Origin: Metallosphaera hakonensis JCM 8857 = DSM 7519
Lineage (GTDB): Archaea; Thermoproteota; Thermoprotei_A; Sulfolobales; Sulfolobaceae
Direction of reading: 5' to 3'
Assembly: GCF_003201675.2 (NCBI RefSeq)
Contig: NZ_CP029287.2
Location: 1,736,001-1,800,000, forward strand
DNA: 64,000 nt
Shown here: in pieces, positions 29,241 through 39,957 of the stretch
How positions within the stretch are numbered: the stretch's first letter is position 1
Layout of the letters: every line of letters begins with the position of its first letter
Translations under genes and position numbers: made by a program
Notes under the pieces: generated by a model
Seen by the model: only the letters and a program-made list of their open reading frames with translations
Databases searched by the model: none
What the model was told of the DNA's origin: nothing

Positions 29241-30229
29241 GATGTATCTTGTTTTCCAAAGAAACGCGAGGTTATAATCTTGCCCCCGTCGCTTACCACG
29301 ACTGGTTTATTCCCCTTCACTTTACCCAGTTGCCTTAAGGCAACGTAAACTAATAGTGGAGACTGAAGTTGCGTATCCACCACATATCTACCCTTCTCCT
29401 CCCTTACGTCGTACGTGAAACCCTTGGCCAAGGCCTCCCTATAGCCCTGAACTGCTGTAATGAATAGAGAGGGATCCAGGGTCAGATCTAGAAGACCTGG
29501 ATACCCTAGCCTGTCCAGTGTGTAGAGGGACACTAACCCCAACTCCAAGAAATCGTAACTTAGAAAGTAATATCTATCTACCAGCAAATCGTCCCTACTT
29601 ACCTTGGGGTTTATCTTCACTATCAATGATATCAACTTGAAGATAAGGGTGTTAAGCTGTCCCTCATCTAGCTCCTCAAGCTTGGTGAACTCGTTCCCAC
29701 CTAACTCCCTCACGAGTTTCAAGGAGTTCTCCCTGTTACCTGAGATCTCTGGAACAAATGGATCCAGGGAATAGGTAAGGGAGAGGAACAGGGGAACATC
29801 CTTATAGCCCGGGATTTTCAGGGATTTCTCCCACGTCACCCCAAGGTTTTCTGCCTTTCTTAGAAGATTTACCTCCCAATCGCTCAGCTTTCTCCTGTAG
29901 AGGATCGAGTCCGACGATATCCCGGCCAGGATCGGAACTAGGTCTTCCACGGTTAAAGGAAGGAGAGACGTAAAGGACGTGTTTCCTATATAGATTTCCT
30001 TGTCCTCTACCACTAGGAAGTTCCCGATCTCCCTCTTCTCTAGGCCAATCCTGCACTGGGAATTGAAACTAACGCCAATCTCTCCCTTGAAATACTTGGT
30101 GAGCAAACCCGCAAAGATCGCATAATCTGTATCATATGGGCCTCTCACACACAGGCTCCTTTGACTGTAAAACGAGGAAATTAGCTTGGACGCTTCCTCA
30201 GGCATTGGGTCTCTCAGAAAGTTTTCCAT
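29237..30229 (-). CDS. Probable degenerate DHH/RecJ-like protein
   Basis: A 330-residue soluble protein that I do not recognise with certainty. Its place directly before pcc1 is where many archaea have a DHH-family (RecJ-like) gene. The N-terminal stretch RSLCVRGPYDTDYAIFAGLL resembles the DxD-type motif I region of such proteins but lacks the usual D-x-D-G; ILAGISSDSILYRRK could be a relict of a following motif. The C-terminal 80 residues have a beta-hairpin-rich end (VSDGGKIITSRFFG). No complete DHH motif is present, so a catalytically dead member is likely if the placement is right. It overlaps the start of the gene on each side. Confidence 0.45.
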   Translation of the reverse strand: MENFLRDPMPEEASKLISSFYSQRSLCVRGPYDTDYAIFAGLLTKYFKGEIGVSFNSQCRIGLEKREIGNFLVVEDKEIYIGNTSFTSLLPLTVEDLVPILAGISSDSILYRRKLSDWEVNLLRKAENLGVTWEKSLKIPGYKDVPLFLSLTYSLDPFVPEISGNRENSLKLVRELGGNEFTKLEELDEGQLNTLIFKLISLIVKINPKVSRDDLLVDRYYFLSYDFLELGLVSLYTLDRLGYPGLLDLTLDPSLFITAVQGYREALAKGFTYDVREEKGRYVVDTQLQSPLLVYVALRQLGKVKGNKPVVVSDGGKIITSRFFGKQDTS

Positions 30230-31127
30230 TTGCTCTTATCTCGTCAAATTGCCTTTTTAGATCTTTAAGGCTTATCTCCTTGATTAGGACAAAACCAATG
30301 GAGAAGTCTATGAGTTCCAGGATCCTAAGAGCCACCACCACCCTGGGGACGAAATATATGGATAAGCCCAACTCCGCGAATCCAGAACTCGCTGGAACGG
30401 GGATTAACGACGCAGCGAAATATGTCATGTTGACTAAGACGTCAAGAGGGAACGAGGGGACAATGTAAAAGAACGCCACAGACTGTACGAGGTAACCTAA
30501 AACTGTGAGAATGGAGTTGACTATCAACGATTTCCCAGTGGTCACGTTCTTAACGCTGTCCTTACCCTTTTGTAATAGAGAGTAGTAATTCTCAAGCTTA
30601 AACGTCCGTATCAGTTTCTCTTCCATTTTCACAACCTTCTTTGAGGTAAAGATCACATATCCCGTGCCCAGGGTCCACCCAATAATATTGCCCAAGGTAG
30701 CTATAATGTAAATGAAGTCCACCGGAGAGGCCTTTATCTCAATAAGTAATAGGAACATTAGGGATCCGACGACCACGTCGTAAAAGGCCTCCGTTAAAGA
30801 CAGGGCAAAGGACTTGACTAGGTCGTTATTATACCTGGAATATACCGTTGCCCTAGCCAAGTCCTGACCAGCCCATCCAGGTATAATGAGACCGATGGCA
30901 TTACCCAGGAGTCTGGCCTTGAATGCAGTGAAGTACGGTACCTGAGCAATTCTAGAGTCCCTAATGGCCAGGATCATGAGTTGAGCAAGATAAGTTGTCA
31001 CAAATAGGGCAAATAGAACTGGGTCCATGGTCTTTAGCACATTGATAAAATCAATGTGAAAGTAAACAGAGTAGGCAACTATCACTGCCGGCGGTATCAG
31101 TACTGCTGCCAGTAACTTCTTCTCCAT
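30198..31127 (-). CDS. Flippase-like LPG-synthase-TM membrane protein
   Basis: A 309-residue integral membrane protein with about eight hydrophobic segments, of the lysylphosphatidylglycerol synthase TM/UPF0104 family, members of which move or modify lipids. The two signature blocks are GNAIGLIIPGWAGQDLARA (family pattern N..L.P...G...R) and SLIPVPASSGFAELGLSIYF (family pattern P.P...G..E). The catalytic transferase domain found in true LPG synthases is absent. It overlaps the start of the DHH-like gene by 32 bases and follows the E1-like gene by 7 bases, so the group is one operon. Substrate unknown. Confidence 0.75.
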   Translation of the reverse strand: MEKKLLAAVLIPPAVIVAYSVYFHIDFINVLKTMDPVLFALFVTTYLAQLMILAIRDSRIAQVPYFTAFKARLLGNAIGLIIPGWAGQDLARATVYSRYNNDLVKSFALSLTEAFYDVVVGSLMFLLLIEIKASPVDFIYIIATLGNIIGWTLGTGYVIFTSKKVVKMEEKLIRTFKLENYYSLLQKGKDSVKNVTTGKSLIVNSILTVLGYLVQSVAFFYIVPSFPLDVLVNMTYFAASLIPVPASSGFAELGLSIYFVPRVVVALRILELIDFSIGFVLIKEISLKDLKRQFDEIRANGKLSERPNA

Positions 31128-31134
31128 CCCTAGT

Positions 31135-32055
31135 TTATCTTCCTAACTTCTTAAAACAATTTTCGTAGCAGATAACTAAACCGTCCTTTGTCCTTCTCAC
31201 TAAGGGTTTCCCTCCTTCAGGGGGGATCTCCTTGATTCTAATTAATCCGCAGTTCATCTTTATTCCCTTCAGATATTTAAATTCGTGAAGGGAACAGGCC
31301 TCACAGGAAGGGTTCCTCTTGATATCTATGACCTGCAAGGATAGGGTTCTGGCATCTATGTAGTAAAGTCCCCTAGGAATCTCGCCTCGAAGGTAATTGA
31401 GCATCATCTGTACCTGAAGGTTCGCTACGAAGGACACAACCATAAACGTGGTTCCCATGGTTTCACAAGCATCCGCTTGCTCTACGGGCTCCATGAAGCA
31501 TGATAGGCACGGGGTGTCTTCAGGGTTCACGAACATCACTGAACCGTATTCTCCTGAGACCCCACCGTAAATCAAGGGAACGGAGTTCCTCACACAGGCG
31601 TCGTTAAGGATTAACCTAGGATTTACGTTATCTAGGGCATCGAATACGAAGTCCTTTCCCTTGATAAGTGACTCTGCGTTGGTCTCATCCACAATATCGA
31701 GGACTGAAGTGATCACTGTCCCGCTCCCTATTGCTCTCGCTCTCTCCGCGCATATCTCTGCCTTTGGTTTCCCTACATCCTCAACCGTGAAAAAGTGAGT
31801 CCTATGTAAGTTGGACGTCTCAACGATATCTGCATCCACCACCGTGATTCTTCCCACCCCCAATCTAGTTAGGATCTCAACAAGGGCAGTTCCAAGAGCT
31901 CCACAACCTGCAACCAACACATGGAGAGAGGATAGCTTCTCTTGAATCTCGGGACCCAACACCAACAATTGCCTTGTAAACATTTCCAGATTGCTCAGCT
32001 GAATCCCCCCCTTGTTCTCCCAAGGTGGTATAGAGTTATCCCAATGAGGTAACAC
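31135..32055 (-). CDS. E1-like/ThiF-family adenylyltransferase (MoeB/UbaA type)
   Basis: Activates the C-terminus of a small ubiquitin-like or sulfur-carrier protein by adenylation. The nucleotide-binding loop is VLVAGCGALGTALVEIL, followed by VDADIVETSNLHRTHFF, VGKPKAEICAERA and VFDALDNVNPRLILNDAC. Zinc cysteines are in CLSC and CEAC, and a candidate catalytic cysteine lies in EPVEQADACETMG. In Sulfolobales such proteins serve Urm1/SAMP-like thiolation or molybdopterin synthesis. The exact start is unsure: the first ATG at 32055 gives 24 residues before MFTRQLLVLG. The unusual C-terminal 50 residues hold two more cysteines. Confidence 0.8.
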   Translation of the reverse strand: MLPHWDNSIPPWENKGGIQLSNLEMFTRQLLVLGPEIQEKLSSLHVLVAGCGALGTALVEILTRLGVGRITVVDADIVETSNLHRTHFFTVEDVGKPKAEICAERARAIGSGTVITSVLDIVDETNAESLIKGKDFVFDALDNVNPRLILNDACVRNSVPLIYGGVSGEYGSVMFVNPEDTPCLSCFMEPVEQADACETMGTTFMVVSFVANLQVQMMLNYLRGEIPRGLYYIDARTLSLQVIDIKRNPSCEACSLHEFKYLKGIKMNCGLIRIKEIPPEGGKPLVRRTKDGLVICYENCFKKLGR

Positions 32056-32462
32056 CCTTCAGTTCTTTTCCTCGACTTAACAAAGGGACTCCAAAGGTCA
32101 TTAAGTTGGTCACTACCCCACATGACAACGTGTGAACCTAATCCCAATTTAACAAAGGAGTCTCTCATGAATCTCCACTTCGACTGAGACCTAGTCGCAC
32201 TTACTCCTGTATTCGCTCTCACTAGTTTAGTGAACAGGAAGGTACTAAAAATTTTATAACGGTTTAAGATCGCGTTTTCGCCACGTTCCGATCTCGCATT
32301 TCTTGAAAGATGATTACTCTCCACCCCGTCGAATCTATAGTGACGAGAACGCAAGCCCGCTCCTATTGAGCTTCTCTCAAGGGTCAAATTCGAAGAGATT
32401 ATGATAATGAAGACTTAAAAAAGGGAAGTGTTGCATTAATCCGGGGGTTAGTTGTTGCACCA
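32056..32462. other. Spacer between divergent operons
   Basis: About 400 bp between the E1-like gene and the transketolase operon. A minus-strand TATA-like TTATAAAATTTTTAG near 32245-32260 could drive the left operon with a long leader; a minus-strand frame of about 75 codons downstream of it is not protein-like enough to annotate. The right side carries the aro operon promoter. Confidence 0.35.
32413..32422 (+). promoter_or_regulatory. TATA-like box of the transketolase/aro operon
   Basis: The sequence ACTTAAAAAA lies about 41-50 bp upstream of the first ATG, implying a short leader of roughly 15-20 bases. A GGGGGTTAG stretch between the two could serve as a ribosome-binding site. Position and composition are the only support. 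Confidence 0.4.
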
Positions 32463-33284
32463 ATGGAAAAAGGTGGGCGTGATGGAATTCCAATATCAAT
32501 AGAGGAGCTAAACAAGCTCAAGGAGATGGCCGATAGGGCCAGGAGGAACGTCATCAAAATGCAGTTCTATGATCAATCAATACATGTAGGGTCCTCCTTG
32601 AGCAGTATTGAGATCCTGACAGCGCTGGAAATGAAAGTAATCAGGGACTCAAATGATCCAATTAATAAAGACTGGTTAATTTTGAGCAAGGGGCACGCAG
32701 CTCCGGCCCTTTACGCCGTTCTACATGAGAAAGGGCTAATAAAAGAAGAGGAATTGTGGAAGATCCAGGACATTTCAGGACTACTTCAGGGACATCCAGA
32801 GACATTTATCCCGGGTGTAGATATGTCAACAGGTAGCTTGGGCCAGGGTCTAAGCTTCGGAATAGGAGTTGCCACTGGAATAAAGATATCCAAGGGAACT
32901 GGGAGGGTCTTCGTCATAATGGGAGATGGAGAGCAGGACGAAGGTGAGATTTGGGAGGCCATGACTCATGCTGTGGCAAGGAACCTTGACAATCTCGTGG
33001 CCATAATAGAAATGAACGGATTTCAGCTAGATGAGAGTACCAAGGACGTTAAACCAAAGGACTTCCTTCCAGAGGTATGGAGAGCCGTGGGTTGGAGGGT
33101 ATTCCATTGCGACGGACATGACATTGCTGGAGTGATCTCCACTGTTGACGAGGCGATTAAAACAAGGAAACCGGCGGTCATATTCGCCGATACGAAGAGG
33201 GGAAAAGGTTTCACCCCAATTGAAAACACCAAGAGACAGAGGACTGTTCCAGATGTTGCAAGGCAGTTTCTCCTCAATTCGTGA
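32463..33284 (+). CDS. Transketolase, N-terminal subunit
   Basis: The thiamine diphosphate-binding half of a split transketolase. The 273-residue protein has [55 protein letters not shown] and the ThDP motif [15 protein letters not shown] (GDG...N pattern), then [12 protein letters not shown]. In organisms of this group, which lack the oxidative pentose pathway, it supplies erythrose 4-phosphate for the shikimate pathway, and here it is the first gene of the aro operon. The C-terminal subunit gene starts 31 bases before its stop. Confidence 0.9.
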   Translation: MEKGGRDGIPISIEELNKLKEMADRARRNVIKMQFYDQSIHVGSSLSSIEILTALEMKVIRDSNDPINKDWLILSKGHAAPALYAVLHEKGLIKEEELWKIQDISGLLQGHPETFIPGVDMSTGSLGQGLSFGIGVATGIKISKGTGRVFVIMGDGEQDEGEIWEAMTHAVARNLDNLVAIIEMNGFQLDESTKDVKPKDFLPEVWRAVGWRVFHCDGHDIAGVISTVDEAIKTRKPAVIFADTKRGKGFTPIENTKRQRTVPDVARQFLLNS

Positions 33285-34191
33285 GGCCTTCGGTAAAACC
33301 CTAGTGAAGCTAGGGGAGAAGGACAACGACATAGTAGTGATCACTGCGGACGTAGGGGATTCGTCCAGGGCGTCATACTTCAAGGAGAAGTTCCCTGACA
33401 GGTACTTCAACATAGGGATATCTGAACAGGACATGGTCAACTTCGGTGCCGGGCTCTCCGCTGTTGGGAAGAAGCCCGTAGTTGTGGGATTTGCGATGTT
33501 CCTAATGAGAGCCTGGGAGCAGATGAGAAACAGTATCGGAAGGATGAACCTCAACGTTAAGGTTTTCGTGACCCATTCAGGTTACAGTGACAGTGGAGAT
33601 GGATCAAGCCATCAGGCGCTGGAGGACATTGCGCTCATGAGAGTAATACCAAACTTCAAGGTAGTGATTCCAGCAGACGCCGCGGAAGTAGAGAGAAGCA
33701 TGCCGGTAGTCCTTGAAGAGAAGGGGCCTCTATATTACAGAATGGGGAGGGACTACTCTCCTCCTATCACCTCTTCACTGGATTACAAGTTCGAGATAGG
33801 TAAGGCCTACGTAATAAAGGAGGGAGACGATCTAACCTTGATCGGAGCGGGAGTAGTGTTATGGGACGCACTTAAGGCAGCTGAGGAACTGGAGAAAATG
33901 GGAATAAGCACCGCGGTGGTCAATGTACCGACCATTAAACCCATGGATCAGTCCACGATTGAATACTACGCAAGGAAAACTGGGAGAATAGTTACCGTAG
34001 AGGAGCACAACGTAATAGGAGGAGTGGGATCTGCCGTAGCTGAGACCGTCGTCAAAACTTACCCCGTTCCCATGAGGTTTGTGGGAGCGACAACTTACGG
34101 GAGATCGGCCAGAAGTCAGCGGGAGCTTCTAGATTACTATGGGATAACACCCAAGAACATAATCAACTCAGCCCTCGAGTTGATAAAGTAG
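33253..34191 (+). CDS. Transketolase, C-terminal subunit
   Basis: The pyrimidine-binding and C-terminal half of the split transketolase, about 312 residues. Motifs are [41 protein letters not shown] with the catalytic glutamate, [21 protein letters not shown] and VVTVEEHN-like ([20 protein letters not shown]). I place the start at the ATG at 33253 ([15 protein letters not shown]); an in-frame start at 33145 would add 36 basic residues that lie wholly inside the first subunit gene and do not fit the family. Confidence 0.9.
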   Translation: MLQGSFSSIREAFGKTLVKLGEKDNDIVVITADVGDSSRASYFKEKFPDRYFNIGISEQDMVNFGAGLSAVGKKPVVVGFAMFLMRAWEQMRNSIGRMNLNVKVFVTHSGYSDSGDGSSHQALEDIALMRVIPNFKVVIPADAAEVERSMPVVLEEKGPLYYRMGRDYSPPITSSLDYKFEIGKAYVIKEGDDLTLIGAGVVLWDALKAAEELEKMGISTAVVNVPTIKPMDQSTIEYYARKTGRIVTVEEHNVIGGVGSAVAETVVKTYPVPMRFVGATTYGRSARSQRELLDYYGITPKNIINSALELIK

Positions 34192-35226
34192 ATGAGGGAA
34201 CTTGATCAACTTAGGGCTGAGATAGACAAGGTAGACGAGGAACTGTTCAAACTATTTTTTAAACGCCTTGAGTTAGTTGCGGAAGTGGGGAGAATTAAGA
34301 GGAGGGAAGGCCTCCCGATCACAGACGAGAGGAGGGAAATAGAAGTTAGGGAAAGATGGAGGAGGATAGCTAAGTCCTACGATATCCCTGAAGTCCTGGC
34401 TGATAACCTTCTTACCACCATGTTTTCGGTCTCTAAGATGAGGGAGGTCAATCCTTCTGAGAAGAGGAAGATAACCCTAGTTGGATACGGGGGGATGGCC
34501 AGATCCCTCGCATCCCTATTTAAGTTGGCCAAGCACGAGGTGGTCATAACCGGGAGGGACCTGGAGAAGTCCCTGAAGCTGGCCCAGGAGTTCAACTTCA
34601 CCACAATGGCAATCCCACAGGCCCTCCAATGGGGAGAAATGGTTATCCTAGCCTTACCCCCAGAGGGGGTTCTCTCAGACGGAATTACGAGGTTCCTCCA
34701 CCTTGCTGAGGGAAAGGTGGTTATGGACATCCTCTCGAGCAAGGCTAAGCTTTTCAAGAAGCTCGAGGAGATGTCAAAGGAGAACGGATACAGGTTCGTG
34801 TCTACTCATCCGCTCTTCGGTCCTTATCTGTATCCCGTTGGCGAGAAGATCGTTCTGATCCCCTCAGAGACCTCTAAGAGCGTAGAGGAAGTAGCCAAGT
34901 TTTGGACAGACACGGGATTAACCACGGTGATAACGGACGTTGATACCCACGAGAAGGCAATGGCCATGGTCCAGGTATTGCCCCATTTCTTCGTGTTAGG
35001 ACTATCGAGGAGCTTAGATTTTTTGGAGAAGGAGTTAGGGGTAGAGTTCACCGAGTTCCAGACCACTAACTTCAGGGAGATATACAAGATCGTGAAAAGG
35101 GTGAAAGAGCTGGAACCCGTGATCACAGAAATACAGAGGTTGAACCCATACGCTCGGGAGACGAGGTCTATTGGGGTTAGAGAGTTAAATACTCTTTTCT
35201 CTACTCTTGAAGAGGAAAAGAAATGA
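34192..35226 (+). CDS. tyrA: Chorismate mutase-prephenate dehydrogenase fusion
   Basis: A bifunctional enzyme for tyrosine synthesis. Residues about 1-85 are an AroQ-type helical chorismate mutase (LDQLRAEIDKVDEELFKLFF and RLELVAEVGRIKRREGLPI). Residues about 93-344 are the dehydrogenase: Rossmann motif ITLVGYGGMARSLASLF, then FVSTHPLFGPYLYPVGEK and a C-terminal helical dimer domain. It starts directly after the transketolase stop (TAGATG) and overlaps the DAHP synthase gene by four bases. Prephenate dehydrogenase rather than arogenate dehydrogenase is assumed from family habit. Confidence 0.9.
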   Translation: MRELDQLRAEIDKVDEELFKLFFKRLELVAEVGRIKRREGLPITDERREIEVRERWRRIAKSYDIPEVLADNLLTTMFSVSKMREVNPSEKRKITLVGYGGMARSLASLFKLAKHEVVITGRDLEKSLKLAQEFNFTTMAIPQALQWGEMVILALPPEGVLSDGITRFLHLAEGKVVMDILSSKAKLFKKLEEMSKENGYRFVSTHPLFGPYLYPVGEKIVLIPSETSKSVEEVAKFWTDTGLTTVITDVDTHEKAMAMVQVLPHFFVLGLSRSLDFLEKELGVEFTEFQTTNFREIYKIVKRVKELEPVITEIQRLNPYARETRSIGVRELNTLFSTLEEEKK

Positions 35227-36212
35227 TCCTTTTCGTCCTAAAGGCGGATAGTTCCTCTTTCAAGGAGAAGCTTAAGTCAACTTCAGCCTCATATAGGATG
35301 GTCAACCTTTACGGTAAACATGTAGCTGTGGCGTGGCCAGACTCCGAAGTGGAGGGAGTGAAGGACGAGGCCGTGGAAATAATGGTGAAGACCAAGAAGT
35401 CCTATGTCCTGGCAGGGAACGAGTGGAAGAGAGATCCAACCGTGGTCAAAGTCGGAGACGTGGAAATTGGGGGAAACAAGGTTGTGGTGGCAGCAGGTCC
35501 ATGTGCTGTGGAATCCGAGGAACAAACTGAGACCGTCGCCAAGGCAGTTAAGAGAGCGGGCGCCTCCCTCTTACGAGGAGGGGCCTACAAGCCGAGGACC
35601 AGTCCCTATTCCTTCCAGGGACTTGGAGAGGAGGGCTTAAGGATACTGAGAAAGGCCGGGGACGAGACGGGTCTCCCAGTGGTGTCAGAGATCCTGGACC
35701 CCAGGGACAGAGAGGTCTTCGGGAAGTACGCCGATATGGTACAGGTAGGGGCTAGGAACTCCCAGAACTTCACCCTTCTCAGGGAGCTGGGGAGACTAGG
35801 GAAGCCGGTCCTCTTGAAGAGGGGATTGGGAAACACGGTTGAAGAGCTAATACAGTCCGCCGAGTACATCATGATGGAGGGAAATGGGAACGTAGTTCTT
35901 TGCGAGAGGGGGATTAGAACCTTCGAGAAGTCGACCAGGTTCACCCTGGACATTGGCGGGATGGTGGCTGGGAAGCTCATGACCCATCTTCCCTTCTGTG
36001 CGGATCCCAGTCATCCCGCGGGGAAGAGAGAGCTGGTGCACTCCCTTGCCTTAGCCTCAGTGGCTGCTGGGGCAGACATGCTCTTGGTGGAAGTACACCC
36101 AAGGCCAGAGGTGGCCCTGAGCGATTCGGAGCAACAGCTCACTCCAGAGTCCTTCCAGCTCCTTATGGAGAGAGTTAGGGCCCTGGCCTCCGTTCTAGGT
36201 AGGTCCACATGA
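35223..36212 (+). CDS. aroF: DAHP synthase (3-deoxy-7-phosphoheptulonate synthase, type I-beta)
   Basis: Catalyses the first committed step, joining erythrose 4-phosphate and phosphoenolpyruvate. Residues 1 to about 80 form an N-terminal ferredoxin-like domain; the barrel follows with [81 protein letters not shown] and [14 protein letters not shown]. These supply the metal-binding cysteine and histidine and the phosphate-binding arginines. At 329 residues it is normal for the I-beta (AroA(G)-like) class. Overlaps its neighbours by four bases on each side. Confidence 0.92.
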   Translation: MILFVLKADSSSFKEKLKSTSASYRMVNLYGKHVAVAWPDSEVEGVKDEAVEIMVKTKKSYVLAGNEWKRDPTVVKVGDVEIGGNKVVVAAGPCAVESEEQTETVAKAVKRAGASLLRGGAYKPRTSPYSFQGLGEEGLRILRKAGDETGLPVVSEILDPRDREVFGKYADMVQVGARNSQNFTLLRELGRLGKPVLLKRGLGNTVEELIQSAEYIMMEGNGNVVLCERGIRTFEKSTRFTLDIGGMVAGKLMTHLPFCADPSHPAGKRELVHSLALASVAAGADMLLVEVHPRPEVALSDSEQQLTPESFQLLMERVRALASVLGRST

Positions 36213-37264
36213 TCGAGTTCTCCGAGAAAGTATGCTGTTCCGAGGTTAAGGTCAAGGTCGGTAGAGGAGTCCTGGGGGAACTGGATTCCATCAAGGGTAG
36301 GAAGTGTGTAGTCCACCCCAAATCGCTCCCCCTGGAAGTTAAGGGGGACTTAGACATAACCCTGGAGGACGGTGAGAGGGGAAAGGACATCAGTAACGCT
36401 CTCTCCATCGTGGACAAGTTACTGGACGCAGGGTTCACCAGGGGAGACAGCCTTGTGGCAGTAGGTGGCGGGACGGTGATGGACGTGGCTGGGTTCTCAG
36501 CCTCGATCTTCATGAGAGGGTTGAACTTGGTCAACGTTCCAACTACTCTTCTGGGAATGGTGGACGCGGGAATAGGCGGAAAGACCGGAGTGAATTACGG
36601 AAATGCCAAGAACATGATAGGGACGTTCTATCAGCCTTCCCTTATCCTGGACGACTTATCCTTCCTTGATACCTTACCCGAAGAGGAGCTAAGGAGAGGG
36701 CTCGCTGAGGTCATTAAGTATGCCTTGGTGTTGGATAAGGAGCTCTACGATTTCCTTTCGCTTAACTCGGGGGCAATCCTTAGGAAGGACAACGATGCTT
36801 TGGAGAGGGTGATCTCGTCATCGGTCAAAGACAAACTGGCTGTTGTCTCCGAGGACGAGAGGGAGACCAAGGGGATACGCATAGTGCTCAACTTCGGGCA
36901 TACCATAGGCCACGCCATCGAGGCCGGCTCCAACTTCCAAGTTCCCCACGGGTTAGCCATATCCGCGGGAATGGTATGCGAGGCGAAGATGGCTGAGGAA
37001 TTGGGTTACGCTGAAGAGGGAGTTGTGGAAGACGTCCTCTGGTTGCTTCACCTCTTCAGGTTACCTATCTCTGTGGAACAGCTGAACTCAAGGGTAGAAG
37101 TTGAGAAGGCCTTAAGTGCCATGGTCAAGGACAAAAAGAGGAGAGGAGAGGAGATCCTGATGCCCTTCCCCACTAGGATAGGAAACTGGAGAGCGGTGAA
37201 AATCCCTCTGGAAACTCTGGAGGGATTGGCCAAGCAATGCTTGAGTAACGGGGGAGGCCCATGA
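36209..37264 (+). CDS. aroB: 3-dehydroquinate synthase
   Basis: Cyclises DAHP to 3-dehydroquinate with NAD+ and zinc. The 351-residue protein has [74 protein letters not shown] and [14 protein letters not shown] with the zinc-binding histidines. Start ATG at 36209 overlaps the DAHP synthase stop by four bases; stop overlaps aroE. Confidence 0.95.
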   Translation: MIEFSEKVCCSEVKVKVGRGVLGELDSIKGRKCVVHPKSLPLEVKGDLDITLEDGERGKDISNALSIVDKLLDAGFTRGDSLVAVGGGTVMDVAGFSASIFMRGLNLVNVPTTLLGMVDAGIGGKTGVNYGNAKNMIGTFYQPSLILDDLSFLDTLPEEELRRGLAEVIKYALVLDKELYDFLSLNSGAILRKDNDALERVISSSVKDKLAVVSEDERETKGIRIVLNFGHTIGHAIEAGSNFQVPHGLAISAGMVCEAKMAEELGYAEEGVVEDVLWLLHLFRLPISVEQLNSRVEVEKALSAMVKDKKRRGEEILMPFPTRIGNWRAVKIPLETLEGLAKQCLSNGGGP

Positions 37265-38055
37265 AATGCCTTGAGATCGACTCGAGTACCAAGCTCCTGG
37301 GAGTGTTGGGGGAGAAGATAAGTTACTCCCTCTCTCCAAGGATCCACAACTTCTCATTCAACGAACTAGGAATTGGGGCAGTGTACGTTGTTTTTGACGT
37401 TCCAAGGGAGAACTTCCAAAGGGTTTTCCCTGGCCTCCTGGAGATTGCGTACGGGATCAATGTAACTATTCCTTACAAAGAGAACGTTATACCCTACCTT
37501 GACGATCTTTCAGGGGAGGCTGCAAAGATCGGGGCAGTAAACACTATCCATGAAAAGAGAGGGCATAACACGGACTACCTAGCTGTGAAGGGACTTATAG
37601 CCTCAAAGACCAAGGAGATCTCGAAGGTCCTAGTGCTGGGCGCCGGAGGCGCATCCAGGGCAGCCTCTTTCGCCCTAGGGGAGATGGGGGCTGAGGTGAC
37701 CATTGTGAATAGAACCAGGGAGAGGGGAGAGGAGCTCGTTTCAAAACTTAAGGGTGAGGGAATAAGGGCAAAATTCGCGGATAACTGCGAAGGTGACTAC
37801 GACGTTGTGGTTAACACCATACCCGACCCTGAGGGAATCCCTGTGGAATGCGTTAAGGGAAAAGTCGCGGTTGAGTTCGTGTATAAGGAGGAAACTCCCT
37901 TCCTGAGAAGGGCCAGGGAACTCAAGATGATGACCGTCGACGGTCTGGAGATACTGGTGAGACAGGCCATGGAGGCCCAAAAAATATGGTTTGGGAAATC
38001 TCTTGATGATTCAACGGTGGTGAATTTCATAAATGCCGGGAAACAGCATAGGTAA
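37261..38055 (+). CDS. aroE: Shikimate dehydrogenase
   Basis: Reduces 3-dehydroshikimate with NADPH. The 264-residue protein has [40 protein letters not shown] with the catalytic lysine, [21 protein letters not shown], the Rossmann loop [20 protein letters not shown] and [10 protein letters not shown], whose arginine suggests NADP preference. It overlaps aroB by four bases and the chorismate synthase gene by 23 bases. Confidence 0.94.
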   Translation: MKCLEIDSSTKLLGVLGEKISYSLSPRIHNFSFNELGIGAVYVVFDVPRENFQRVFPGLLEIAYGINVTIPYKENVIPYLDDLSGEAAKIGAVNTIHEKRGHNTDYLAVKGLIASKTKEISKVLVLGAGGASRAASFALGEMGAEVTIVNRTRERGEELVSKLKGEGIRAKFADNCEGDYDVVVNTIPDPEGIPVECVKGKVAVEFVYKEETPFLRRARELKMMTVDGLEILVRQAMEAQKIWFGKSLDDSTVVNFINAGKQHR

Positions 38056-39202
38056 AGCTTTCTCCCTAACCACCTTTGGGGAGAGTCACGGTGCAGCTGT
38101 GGGGGTAGTGATTGATGGGGTTCCGGCCGGTCTCAGGCTCTCCCAGGAGGACATTCAGTTTGAACTCTCCTTTAGGAGACCTGGGAGAATGTACGTCTCT
38201 GGAAGGAGGGAAAAGGACGTTCCAGAAATCCTCAGCGGTGTCTACAACGGTAGAACAACGGGGTCTCCCATAGCCATAGTGATTAGGAACACTGACGTTA
38301 TCTCATCCTTTTACGAGGAAGTTAAGGTTAAACCCAGGCCCGGTCACGCTGACCTTCCCTTCATAATTAGATACGGATACGAGAACTGGGACTACAGGGG
38401 AGGCGGGAGATCGAGCGCCAGGGAGACTGTTGGGAGAGTTGCAGCTGGAGCAATAGCCAAGAAACTGCTCATGTTTCACGATACGTGGATAGCCGGTCAC
38501 CTCAAGAGCTTGGGACCTGTGGACTCTCCGCCTGCGGATTTCCTGCAAGTTCTTTGTTCCAAATACAGCCCGGTGAGGGCCTCGGACAAGGAGACGGAGG
38601 CCAAGTTCGAGGCTCTCGTGAAACAGGCAACGGTAGAGGGGGACAGTTACGGTGGGGTAGCGGAGATAGTAGCCAAGAACCCTCCTCCGGGACTTGGAGA
38701 ACCCGTCTTTGATAAGATTAAGGCCGACTTGGCCAAGGCAATCCTCTCCATTCCGGCAGTAACTGGCTTTGAATACGGTCTGGGATTTCAAGCCTCGAGA
38801 ATGAGGGGGAGCGAGGCTAACGACGTGATCGTGAAGAAGGGAGAAAAGCTAGGGTGGAGGGATAACAAGTCTGGCGGAATACTTGGGGGGATAACCACGG
38901 GAGAGGACATAGTGGTGAGATGTGCATTCAAGCCCACTAGCTCCATAAGGAAACCACAGGGCACTATAGACCTGAGGACCGGGGAACCTGCGGAGATATC
39001 GGTCCTAGGTAGACACGACCCTGCGGTGGCAATACGTGGGGTATCTGTTGCTGAATCCATGATGGCCATCACCCTCGTGGATCACTCATTAAGGTCAGGG
39101 GTAATCCCCCCAGTTAAGTTGGAGGAGAGGCAAGCAGAGGTGATAGAGGACAGGTGGAGGAGGTACATGGAGGAATGCAAGCCTACGGCGGAGTCTCAAT
39201 AG
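38033..39202 (+). CDS. aroC: Chorismate synthase
   Basis: Converts EPSP to chorismate using reduced FMN. The 389-residue protein starts [20 protein letters not shown] and contains [67 protein letters not shown] and [24 protein letters not shown] and [16 protein letters not shown]. All major signatures are present. The aroK start lies inside its last ten codons. Confidence 0.95.
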   Translation: MPGNSIGKAFSLTTFGESHGAAVGVVIDGVPAGLRLSQEDIQFELSFRRPGRMYVSGRREKDVPEILSGVYNGRTTGSPIAIVIRNTDVISSFYEEVKVKPRPGHADLPFIIRYGYENWDYRGGGRSSARETVGRVAAGAIAKKLLMFHDTWIAGHLKSLGPVDSPPADFLQVLCSKYSPVRASDKETEAKFEALVKQATVEGDSYGGVAEIVAKNPPPGLGEPVFDKIKADLAKAILSIPAVTGFEYGLGFQASRMRGSEANDVIVKKGEKLGWRDNKSGGILGGITTGEDIVVRCAFKPTSSIRKPQGTIDLRTGEPAEISVLGRHDPAVAIRGVSVAESMMAITLVDHSLRSGVIPPVKLEERQAEVIEDRWRRYMEECKPTAESQ

Positions 39203-39957
39203 TCAATGCCCTCCCCTCATGGTACGGTTCGACCATGGCCGTAAATCTCAAGGTGGAAGTCAAGGTAAGGGAGGGGAAAAGGAAGACCGAGGATCCCCTG
39301 ATCGCGGAAATTCTGGAACACTTCTCCAGAAATTACGGGGTTCCCCAGTTGGAAGTAGAGGTTAACTCTGAGATACCTGTAGGAAGTGGACTCAAGAGCA
39401 GTAGCGCAGTCTCCACTGCATTGATAGGGGAGATAGCCCACAGGTTCTCCCTGAACGTGGACGTTCCCAAACTCTCGGCCATACTTTCTCTAAAGGCTGG
39501 AGTCTCATATACCGGGGCACTAGATGACGCCGTTGCCGCTTGGTTCGGAGGAATATCCTTCACTTACAACAAGGATTTTAAGGTAATCAAGAGGGAGAGA
39601 GCTCTCAGGGACGTGTCCGTGATTCTGCTGGCCAGGGGCGGTAAGGGAAGAATAGACATGGAGAAGCTGAGGTCTTTCAAGCTCCTCTTTCACGAGATCT
39701 TCAGGGAGGCCCTTCAAGGGAGAATAATTGAGGCAATGAAACTTAACGGAATTGCAATAGCTGAAATCCTTGGGTTCGACACTGAACCCATAGAGGGAAC
39801 ACTTACTCGGGGGGCAATGGCCTCGGGGATCTCCGGGAACGGACCCTCTTACTTCGCAGTAACTCGGGAGGGAGAGGAGGGCCCTATCGTTGATTTCCTC
39901 TCGAGGTATGGGGAAGTAAAGGTCGCGAGGGGGGTAGACGTTGAGGGTAGAGATTGA
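39175..39957 (+). CDS. aroK: Archaeal (GHMP-type) shikimate kinase
   Basis: Phosphorylates shikimate. This is the archaeal GHMP-kinase type, not the bacterial P-loop type: the ATP-binding motif is [20 protein letters not shown], preceded by [20 protein letters not shown] and followed by a C-terminal [14 protein letters not shown] motif. I choose the ATG at 39175 because GGTGGAGGAGGT lies about 10 bases upstream and the family starts near this residue; an in-frame GTG at 39154 would add seven residues. It overlaps aroC by 28 and aroA by 17 bases. Confidence 0.9.
   Translation: MQAYGGVSIVNALPSWYGSTMAVNLKVEVKVREGKRKTEDPLIAEILEHFSRNYGVPQLEVEVNSEIPVGSGLKSSSAVSTALIGEIAHRFSLNVDVPKLSAILSLKAGVSYTGALDDAVAAWFGGISFTYNKDFKVIKRERALRDVSVILLARGGKGRIDMEKLRSFKLLFHEIFREALQGRIIEAMKLNGIAIAEILGFDTEPIEGTLTRGAMASGISGNGPSYFAVTREGEEGPIVDFLSRYGEVKVARGVDVEGRD

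Noticed and set aside
31995-32387. Minus-strand 130-codon frame upstream of the E1-like gene
   Set aside because: It overlaps the start of the E1-like gene in another frame and its composition (Arg/Ser-rich, no pattern) suggests chance; a promoter with a long leader is simpler.
38303-38791. Long antisense frame within chorismate synthase (162 codons)
   Set aside because: Shadow of the aroC reading frame in GC-richer DNA; the other long antisense frames in the aro operon are rejected for the same reason.
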